Shown piece by piece: positions 30,708 to 35,865 of a stretch of 35,865 nucleotides of DNA. Source of the stretch: Lachnospiraceae bacterium (GTDB lineage Bacteria > Bacillota > Clostridia > Lachnospirales > Lachnospiraceae); the NCBI GenBank assembly GCA_029005135.1, contig JAQXFO010000057.1:1-35865 (forward strand), in the 5' to 3' direction. Positions within the stretch are counted from its first letter, which is position 1; each line of letters begins with the position of its first letter. The translations under genes and the position numbers were made by a program. The notes beneath the pieces are model-generated. The model had not been told where the DNA came from. It ran no database searches and was given only the letters and a program-made list of their open reading frames with translations.

Positions 30708-32009
30708 ATGGCAACCGTGACAAAAGAATTCAGAGACGCATGGCAGTTTGAAACCAAGGCTCTTCATATCGGTCAGGAATCACCGGATCCGGCATCCGAT
30801 GCCAGAGCCGTTCCGATCTATCAGACCACCTCATATGTTTTCAGAAACTCTCAGCATGCTGCCGATCGTTTCGGTCTGGCGGATGCCGGCAATATCTACG
30901 GCCGTCTGACCAACTCCACACAGGGCGTCTTCGAAGACCGCATCGCGGCCCTGGAAGGCGGTGTGGGCGGTCTGGCTCTGGCCTCCGGCGCGGCAGCCGT
31001 CACCTATACGATCCAGGCCCTGGCAACCGCCGGTGAGCACATTGTCGCTCAGAAGACCATCTACGGCGGTTCCTCCAACCTGCTGGCACACACACTGCCG
31101 CTCTACGGCGTCAGCACCACCTTCGTTAATATTCACGACGAAGCTGAAGTGGAAGCGGCGATTCAGGATAATACCAAGGCCATCTACATCGAGACACTGG
31201 GCAATCCGAATTCGGATATTCCGGATATCGACGCCATCGCGGCCATTGCTCATCGCCACGGTCTTCCGCTGGTCATCGACAACACTTTCGGCACGCCGTT
31301 CCTGATCCGCCCGATCGAACACGGTGCTGATATCGTTATCCACTCGGCGACGAAGTTCATCGGCGGTCACGGTACCACACTTGGCGGCGTTATCGTCGAC
31401 AGCGGAAACTTCGACTGGGCCGCTTCGGGCCGTTACCCGTGGATCTCCGAGCCGAATCCGAGCTATCACGGCGTCCGCTTCACCGCAGCCGCCGGCAAGG
31501 CTGCCTTCGTGACGTATGTCCGGGCTATTCTCCTGCGTGACACCGGCGCGACGATATCACCCTTCAATGCCTTCCTGCTGCTGCAGGGCACCGAGACACT
31601 GTCCCTCCGTCTGGAAAGACATGCCGAGAATACGAAGAAGGTCGTCGAATATCTGGCCAATCATCCGAAGGTTGACAGTGTCAATCATCCGTCTCTGCCG
31701 GATCATCCGGATCATGCTCTCTATGAGAAATACTTCCCGAACGGCGGTGCTTCCATCTTCACCTTCGAGATCAAGGGCGGCAAGGAAGAGGCTTACCGTT
31801 TCATCGACAACCTGCAGATCTTCTCCCTGCTGGCCAACGTGGCCGACGTCAAGTCCCTGGTTATCCACCCGGCAACCACGACCCACAGCCAGTGCACCGA
31901 GGAAGAACTGGCCGAGCAGAACATCAAGCCGAATACCATCCGCCTGTCCATCGGTACCGAGAATATTAAGGACATCCTGGCGGATCTGGATCAGGCCTTC
32001 AATGCCTGA
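30708..32009 (+). CDS. metY: O-acetylhomoserine sulfhydrylase (aminocarboxypropyltransferase)
   Basis: 433 aa, a full-length PLP enzyme of the Cys/Met metabolism family. It makes homocysteine from O-acetyl-L-homoserine and sulfide (or a related thiol). The PLP lysine is Lys216 in [11 protein letters not shown]. Other family landmarks are [30 protein letters not shown], the [20 protein letters not shown] region and the C-terminal [12 protein letters not shown]. The N-terminal [10 protein letters not shown] is typical of OAH rather than cystathionine enzymes. AAGGGGGT precedes the ATG. A LysR regulator gene lies just upstream. A role with O-acetylserine (cysteine synthase side activity) cannot be excluded. 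Confidence 0.95.
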   Translation: MATVTKEFRDAWQFETKALHIGQESPDPASDARAVPIYQTTSYVFRNSQHAADRFGLADAGNIYGRLTNSTQGVFEDRIAALEGGVGGLALASGAAAVTYTIQALATAGEHIVAQKTIYGGSSNLLAHTLPLYGVSTTFVNIHDEAEVEAAIQDNTKAIYIETLGNPNSDIPDIDAIAAIAHRHGLPLVIDNTFGTPFLIRPIEHGADIVIHSATKFIGGHGTTLGGVIVDSGNFDWAASGRYPWISEPNPSYHGVRFTAAAGKAAFVTYVRAILLRDTGATISPFNAFLLLQGTETLSLRLERHAENTKKVVEYLANHPKVDSVNHPSLPDHPDHALYEKYFPNGGASIFTFEIKGGKEEAYRFIDNLQIFSLLANVADVKSLVIHPATTTHSQCTEEELAEQNIKPNTIRLSIGTENIKDILADLDQAFNA

Positions 32010-32065
32010 GAAAACGGTTCAGGGGGGCAGCCTTTATGCAACCCTCACAAAAAATAGTTTTGACC

Positions 32066-32095
32066 TTGTCGGAACGGTCCCTGAGAGTTTATAGT
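32066..32095 (+). promoter_or_regulatory. Candidate promoter of the polysaccharide deacetylase gene
   Basis: TTGTCG (32066-32071), 18 nt, TATAGT (32090-32095). No terminator was found between metY and this point. Confidence 0.45.
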
Positions 32096-32108
32096 ATAAG
32101 TACTCACT

Positions 32109-32146
32109 GATGCCGGAGGGCATCCGGGAGGGAGTCTGGGGAGACT
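32109..32146 (+). other. Two tandem small hairpins in the deacetylase leader
   Basis: GATGCC-GGAG-GGCATC (32109-32124) and AGTCT-GGGG-AGACT (32133-32146) are perfect stems with purine tetraloops, followed by AAGGGA and the ATG. They may affect translation or mRNA stability; no known riboswitch is recognised. Confidence 0.4.
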
Positions 32147-32165
32147 TAATAAGGGATCATCATCA

Positions 32166-33221
32166 ATGACAAGACAGGAATTGTATGCCCGGCGGCAGCG
32201 TAAGAAGAAGGCCGCCGGCAGGAAAAAGATAATCATGGCCGGGATCAGCCTTCTGCTGATCCTGGCTGTTGTGCTTGTGGTCAAAGCCGGCATTGCCGCC
32301 GGCCGGCGCGATGCCGCCGAGGAACCGGCGCCGACGGCGCTGCCCGAAGAGGTACGGGAAGCGGGCGATACGGCATCCCTCCTGTCTGTGGAGACCGAGA
32401 CGGGCAATACCGGCTGGAATATGGACGGCGGCCGCTGGTGGTACAAAACCGCGGATAATGCCCGCTACGTCAGCGGTTGGAAGACCATCGACGGCGACCG
32501 CTACTATTTTGACGAGGAAGGCTATACGCTGACAGGCTGGCATATCCTTGACGACGGCAGCTACTGCTGCTTCAGCGACAGCGGGATCTACAAGCCCGAC
32601 GAGCCGGTGAAATACGTGGCCCTGACCTTTGACGACGGGCCCTCCCGGGAGACGGCGGGCGTGCTGGATGTGCTGGAGGCCAACAAGGTGAAGGCCACCT
32701 TCTTCGTGGTCTGCAAGATGGCGGCCCAGGACGAGGAGACGAAGAATAACCTGATCCGGGCCTACAACCTGGGCATGGAACTGGGCAGTCATACCTGGGA
32801 TCACACCACCCTGGTCAATCAGCCGGCGGAGGTCATCAGCAGCGTGATGCAGCAGAACGACGCCTATCTGCAGCAGCTCTTCGGTTATACGCCGGCGCTG
32901 ATGCGCCCCACGGGCGGCGGCATCGATGACACCGTCTCCGCCACAGTAGGCAAGCCCATGATCCTCTGGAACGTGGACACGCTGGACTGGGATACCCGGG
33001 ATCCGGCGCAGACGATTGCCGCGGCGACGACGAACATCAAGGACGGCTCCATTATCCTGATGCATGATATTTACAGCGAGACTGTGGAGGCCGTGCAGAC
33101 GATCGTGCCGACGCTCCTGTCGGAGGGCTATATGCTGGTGACCGTCAGCGAACTGGCGGCCATCAAAGGTGTGACGATGCAGCCCGGTGTGGCCTACGGC
33201 AGCTTTACGGCAGAATCCTGA
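32166..33221 (+). CDS. Membrane-anchored polysaccharide deacetylase with choline-binding-like repeats
   Basis: 351 aa. A basic N-terminus and one hydrophobic segment (residues ~21-42) make a signal anchor. Residues ~83-140 hold CW_binding-type repeats (GGRWWYKTADNARYVSGW, DGDRYYFDEEGY, TGWHIL). The NodB deacetylase domain follows: TFDDGPS (Asp156-Asp157), SHTWDH (His209, His213), RPTGGG, NVDTLDWDTRD and ILMHDIYSE, which gives all five NodB motifs. It should remove acetyl groups from peptidoglycan or a related glycan outside the cell. AAGGGA lies upstream of the ATG. A terminator follows. Confidence 0.93.
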   Translation: MTRQELYARRQRKKKAAGRKKIIMAGISLLLILAVVLVVKAGIAAGRRDAAEEPAPTALPEEVREAGDTASLLSVETETGNTGWNMDGGRWWYKTADNARYVSGWKTIDGDRYYFDEEGYTLTGWHILDDGSYCCFSDSGIYKPDEPVKYVALTFDDGPSRETAGVLDVLEANKVKATFFVVCKMAAQDEETKNNLIRAYNLGMELGSHTWDHTTLVNQPAEVISSVMQQNDAYLQQLFGYTPALMRPTGGGIDDTVSATVGKPMILWNVDTLDWDTRDPAQTIAAATTNIKDGSIILMHDIYSETVEAVQTIVPTLLSEGYMLVTVSELAAIKGVTMQPGVAYGSFTAES

Positions 33222-33267
33222 GAGACAGCTGTGGGACAATTTCTATAAGATTCCTGAGTATTTCTAT

Positions 33268-33303
33268 CCCCCGGGGTGGCTTGTGCCGCCGCCGGGGGTT
33301 TTA
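33268..33303 (+). terminator. Terminator of the deacetylase gene
   Basis: CCCCCGG (33268-33274) and CCGGGGG (33292-33298), with an inner GTGGC/GCCGC-type stem, followed by TTTTAT. Confidence 0.8.
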
Positions 33304-33309
33304 TACAAT
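33281..33309 (+). promoter_or_regulatory. Candidate promoter of the Co/Ni transporter operon, inside the upstream terminator
   Basis: TTGTGC (33281-33286, weak) and TACAAT (33304-33309, 5 of 6) at 17 nt. Just upstream, TATCCCCCGGGGTGG (33266-33280) is a GC-rich pseudo-palindrome that recalls CsoR-type operators. The same bases form the left arm of the terminator, so the resemblance could be incidental. Confidence 0.3.
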
Positions 33310-33352
33310 GAGAGCCGGTTACAAGACAAAAACATGTCAGGAGGACAGCGTT

Positions 33353-34471
33353 ATGCATATGGCGGATGCGCTTCTGTCACCGCCGGTAGCTGGGGCGATG
33401 GCGGTGCTGTCAGCCGGAGCGGCCGCAGCGGCTCTCCGGGAATACCGGCGAGAGGACGGCACCGGCAGTCTGACGCCGGGAAGAAGGCTGCCGGAGATGG
33501 CGATTATGTCGGCACTGGTCTTTGCCGGTCAGATGATCAATTATACGATACCGGGGACGGGCTCCTCGGGCCATATCGGCGGCGGCTTCCTGCTGGCGGC
33601 GATACTCGGCCCGTCGGCGGGCTTTCTCAGTATGATCGCGGTGCTGACGATCCAGTGCCTTTTCTTCGCGGACGGCGGCCTGATGGCCCTGGGCGCGAAT
33701 ATCTGGAATATGGGCTTTTACGGCTGTTTTGCCGGTTATTACCTGATCTACCGGCCGCTGATGCGGCGGCGTTTTCCCGAGGGGTTAAAGCCGGAAGAGG
33801 CCGTTCACCGTGTGCGGCGGCGTCTGATGGCGGCCTCGGTCCTGGGCTGCGTGGTCTCGCTCCAGCTCGGTGCCTTTTCGGTGGTGCTGGAGACATCCCT
33901 TTCCGGGATCACGGCTCTGCCCTTCGGCGCCTTTGCGGCTCTGATGCAGCCGATCCATCTGGCCATCGGCCTGGTGGAGGGGGTGATCACCGGCACCGTG
34001 CTGGGCTTCCTCTACAGTGCCCGGCCCGAGCTGATCCGGGAGGATCCTCTGGCGTGCAGAGAACCGGGGCAGGCACAGGGAAAGACGCAGGGGCAGGCAC
34101 AGGTGCAGGGACAGCAGGCGCGGCATTCAAGACGCGCGGTGCTGGCGGTCCTTCTGTTTTCGGCCCTGGTGATCGGCGGCGGATTGTCCCTTGTGGCAAG
34201 CTCAGCGCCCGACGGTCTGGAATGGTCCCTCTTCGGCAGTGAGGAACGGGACAATATGGCCCTTGACGAGGATAACTTCGGCATCGACAGCGCCGCAGCC
34301 GACCGGGCGGCGGCACTGCAGGAGAAGACGGCCCTCATGCCGGATTACGCCTTTGCCTCGGATCCGGATAATCCGCTGGGCACGACGGCGGCGGGCCTTC
34401 TGGGCGTCCTTCTGGCCGCGGCAGCCGTCACCGGCATCGGCACCCTTGTCCGGCGCCGGCACAGGGTTTGA
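33353..34471 (+). CDS. cbiM: Cobalt/nickel ECF transporter substrate-binding component CbiM with fused PDGLE domain
   Basis: 372 aa. The mature start MHMADALL is the hallmark of CbiM/NikM, in which the N-terminal amine and His2 take part in metal coordination. AGGAGG is 8 nt upstream of ATG 33353. Hydrophobic helices run from about residue 10 to 225. A Gln/Gly-rich linker (about 232-258) then joins a C-terminal PDGLE domain (PDGLEWSLFG, near residue 285) flanked by two membrane helices. This is the CbiN/NikN-like part, so M and N functions are on one chain. The neighbours (metal-sensing regulator, CbiQ) support Co2+/Ni2+ import. The choice of metal is not decided by sequence. No cobalamin riboswitch was seen. 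Confidence 0.93.
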   Translation: MHMADALLSPPVAGAMAVLSAGAAAAALREYRREDGTGSLTPGRRLPEMAIMSALVFAGQMINYTIPGTGSSGHIGGGFLLAAILGPSAGFLSMIAVLTIQCLFFADGGLMALGANIWNMGFYGCFAGYYLIYRPLMRRRFPEGLKPEEAVHRVRRRLMAASVLGCVVSLQLGAFSVVLETSLSGITALPFGAFAALMQPIHLAIGLVEGVITGTVLGFLYSARPELIREDPLACREPGQAQGKTQGQAQVQGQQARHSRRAVLAVLLFSALVIGGGLSLVASSAPDGLEWSLFGSEERDNMALDEDNFGIDSAAADRAAALQEKTALMPDYAFASDPDNPLGTTAAGLLGVLLAAAAVTGIGTLVRRRHRV

Positions 34472-34497
34472 TTTCTCAGTCCCCGATGCTTTATAAT
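34468..34497 (+). promoter_or_regulatory. Internal promoter ahead of the CsoR-like regulator
   Basis: TTGATT (34468-34473, overlapping the cbiM stop), 18 nt, consensus TATAAT (34492-34497). It would express the regulator and cbiQ separately from cbiM. Confidence 0.6.
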
Positions 34498-34534
34498 AAG
34501 CTGTCGGAAGCAGAAAGACAGACGGAGAAAAGCG

Positions 34535-34972
34535 ATGCCGGATAACAGGACATTGAGCGGCGGCGAAGCGCCGGCGCAGGAGCACGAATATCGTCACGAG
34601 CGGATGCAGGCGCCTGGCAGCGGCCATGGGCACGGTCACGATCACAGTCATGATCAGAGTCACGATCATGAGGGTGGTCACGGCCATGATGGCGGCCACG
34701 GCCACGTTCACAGCCATACCCAGACACAGGCGGTGAAGAATCGCCTCGCCCGGGCAGCGGGCCACCTGGAAAAGGTACGCCGTATGGTGGACGAGGGAGC
34801 CGACTGTGCCGAGGTGCTGGTGCAGCTGGCGGCGGTGAGGGCGGCCCTCAACAACACGGCCAAGGTGATCCTTAAGGATCATATCGAGCACTGCGTCGTG
34901 GACGCGGCGGTCCATGGCGATCAGGCCGTCATCGACGATCTGAACAAAGCGATAGAGAGATTTCTGGAATGA
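34535..34972 (+). CDS. CsoR/RcnR-type metal-sensing repressor with a His-rich N-terminal tail
   Basis: 145 aa. The last ~80 residues are the all-helical DUF156 (CsoR/FrmR/RcnR) domain, starting KNRLARAAGHLEKV. Its metal ligands follow CsoR spacing: Cys91, His116 and Cys120 (C-x24-H-x3-C), with the segment KDHIEHC. The first ~65 residues are a Gly/His/Asp-rich tail with about 15 His, an extension beyond the usual ~90-aa family length. The C-H-C set is typical of Cu(I)-CsoR, but the gene sits inside a Co/Ni transporter operon, which favours Ni/Co sensing or metal buffering by the tail. AAAGCG precedes the ATG; GGAG is 9-12 nt upstream. Confidence 0.9.
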   Translation: MPDNRTLSGGEAPAQEHEYRHERMQAPGSGHGHGHDHSHDQSHDHEGGHGHDGGHGHVHSHTQTQAVKNRLARAAGHLEKVRRMVDEGADCAEVLVQLAAVRAALNNTAKVILKDHIEHCVVDAAVHGDQAVIDDLNKAIERFLE

Positions 34973-34980
34973 GAAAGACA

Positions 34981-35011
34981 GGGCAGGCGGCAGACATCCG
35001 GCTGCCCTTTT
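34981..35011 (+). terminator. Terminator-like hairpin between the regulator and cbiQ
   Basis: GGGCAG (34981-34986) and CTGCCC (35002-35007) with TTTT behind. It lies between two genes of one operon and could lower cbiQ expression relative to the upstream genes. Confidence 0.6.
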
Positions 35012-35021
35012 GACAGGTGAG

Positions 35022-35798
35022 ATGGATAAGACACGACGTGCCCAGAGGGATATGCGCACAATTGAAGACCTTCACCGGATCGCGTCGCCCGTCAAGGCGA
35101 TAGCGCCGGGACTTCGTCTCCTGATGGGCCTTTCCGTCATCCTGACGGCGGTGTCATTTCCGGCGTACGACCTGCTGGGACCGGCGGCGATGCTGCTGTT
35201 TCCCCTGACGGGCTTTGCGGTCTCGCTGATTCCGCCGGGGCTGTGCTTCTACCGCCTGAGGTATGTGATGCCTTTTGTGCTGGCGGTGGGGCTTTTCAAT
35301 CCGCTCTTTGACCGGCAGATCATCGCTGTTGTCGGTGGTATCGGCCTCAGCGGCGGCGTCATTTCCATGATCACCCTGATCCTCAAGGGCCTGGTGTGCC
35401 TGATGACGGGCTTCTGGATGAGCGCGGCAGTGAGCTGCGAGGAAATGGCCCGGGCCCTCACGGCGATCCGCTGTCCGCGAATTCTTGTCACGCTGTTGGT
35501 GCTGACGCGGCGGTACATCAGCGTGCTGGCGGAGGAGGCGTCGATCATGCAGGAGGCATATCGGCTCAGGGCCCCGGCACACAAGGGGATACATGTGAGC
35601 GCCTGGGGGTCATTTTTAGGACAGCTCATCCTACGCAGTCTTGACCGGGCGGAACGGCTCTACGAAAGCCTGCAGCTGCGGGGCTTTGACGGCAGCTTCC
35701 CGCCCCTTGATACGGACGGCAGGAAACGGTCTTTTTCGGCTCAGGCAGCGGGGATCGGCGTCATCGCGGCAGCGGCGGCGGTGAGATGGCTGTTCTGA
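35022..35798 (+). CDS. cbiQ: Cobalt/nickel ECF transporter transmembrane component CbiQ
   Basis: 258 aa. Hydrophobic segments lie near residues 30-45, 50-75, 80-100, 105-135 and at the C-terminus. The second half has the coupling-helix region of ECF T-components: an Ala-Leu-x-x-Ile-x-x-Pro segment (ALTAIRCPRIL) with TRRYISVLAEEASIMQEAYRLRA, and the C-terminal SLDRAERLYESLQLRGFDGSF, which resembles the second A-R/Q-R-G motif. The start is uncertain: 35022 has AGGTGA just upstream, and 35052 is also possible. With CbiM and an expected CbiO ATPase it would make the import complex. Confidence 0.85.
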   Translation: MDKTRRAQRDMRTIEDLHRIASPVKAIAPGLRLLMGLSVILTAVSFPAYDLLGPAAMLLFPLTGFAVSLIPPGLCFYRLRYVMPFVLAVGLFNPLFDRQIIAVVGGIGLSGGVISMITLILKGLVCLMTGFWMSAAVSCEEMARALTAIRCPRILVTLLVLTRRYISVLAEEASIMQEAYRLRAPAHKGIHVSAWGSFLGQLILRSLDRAERLYESLQLRGFDGSFPPLDTDGRKRSFSAQAAGIGVIAAAAAVRWLF

Positions 35799-35840
35799 CA
35801 GCGTGCGGTATAAGACAGGGAAAAATGGAGAAAAGATACG

Positions 35841-35865
35841 ATGATAAGACAGATGAGGGCTTCCG
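35841..35865 (+). CDS. Start of the next gene, probably the CbiO ATPase (3' end outside window)
   Basis: ATG 35841 gives MIRQMRAS before the window ends. Position after cbiQ suggests the ATP-binding subunit of the transporter. An alternative ATG at 35825 in another frame cannot be excluded. Eight residues are too few to identify a family. Confidence 0.35.

Noticed and set aside
33222-33352. Cobalamin riboswitch before cbiM
   Set aside because: Only about 130 nt are available, much of it a terminator, and no B12-box-like sequence is visible.
33187-34242. Long + frame overlapping cbiM
   Set aside because: It is a GC-rich shadow of cbiM in another frame, crossing a terminator and with Gly/Arg-rich low-complexity sequence.

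Overview
The window looks like a chromosome segment of a fairly GC-rich member of the Clostridia, most likely Lachnospiraceae. This rests on family content (a stand-alone AICAR transformylase, a DUF4317 protein, a zinc-ribbon/DUF4234 plus DUF2752 pair, CWB2 repeats, PcsB/CwlO-like coiled-coil hydrolases, a CbiM-Q transporter with a His-tailed CsoR-like regulator), strong AGGAGG-type ribosome binding sites and U-tailed intrinsic terminators. It is inference; no 16S gene is present. I see no prophage, insertion sequence, CRISPR array or origin. Almost all genes lie on the + strand; the two exceptions are a mutarotase-like gene and asnA. Layout: (1) 1-3637 holds the tail of a wall-anchored surface protein, then two adjacent COG0523 (CobW-type) GTPases and a D-2-hydroxyacid dehydrogenase. 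The first GTPase carries a long His/Cys repeat array; the second lacks the CxCC motif and has a C-terminal domain resembling DUF1980. (2) 3745-6786 holds a zinc-ribbon/DUF4234 protein, a DUF2752 protein and an exported PIG-L deacetylase with three CWB2 wall-binding repeats. (3) A mutarotase-like gene (-) and an AICAR transformylase gene (+) diverge from overlapping promoters containing two palindromes. (4) 7795-15077 is a + strand run: AICAR transformylase, RluA-type pseudouridine synthase, M20 peptidase, exported ricin-repeat amidase, inositol-phosphatase-like protein and DegV protein. asnA faces it across a shared terminator. (5) 16346-20533 encodes a heterodimeric ABC exporter, with a degenerate and a canonical ATPase subunit, followed by a chagasin-like protease-inhibitor lipoprotein. 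(6) 20611-22533 has a coiled-coil SleB-like hydrolase behind a good WalR-type box, then two valine tRNAs (GAC, CAC), each with its own promoter. (7) 22717-29474 has an uncharacterised membrane protein, a candidate leader peptide and attenuator ahead of a four-gene operon (short DUF4317, nucleotidyltransferase, Gfo/Idh/MocA oxidoreductase, HAD phosphatase), and a second coiled-coil hydrolase (NlpC/P60) with another WalR-like box. (8) 29568-33221 has a LysR regulator, an O-acetylhomoserine sulfhydrylase and an exported polysaccharide deacetylase. (9) 33353 to the end is a cobalt/nickel ECF transporter operon: CbiM-PDGLE, the His-tailed CsoR-like regulator, CbiQ and the start of a further gene. 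Two themes recur. One is metal handling: the His/Cys-rich GTPase near one end and the His-tailed regulator plus Co/Ni transporter at the other. The other is envelope remodelling: six exported or membrane-anchored wall-active proteins, two behind probable WalR sites. The most interesting items are the expanding His/Cys repeat GTPase and its CxCC-less partner, the WalR-type boxes, the candidate leader-peptide attenuator, the overlapping divergent promoters, and the apparently leaderless ABC transporter mRNA. Promoters, operators and terminators were read by eye and remain predictions.
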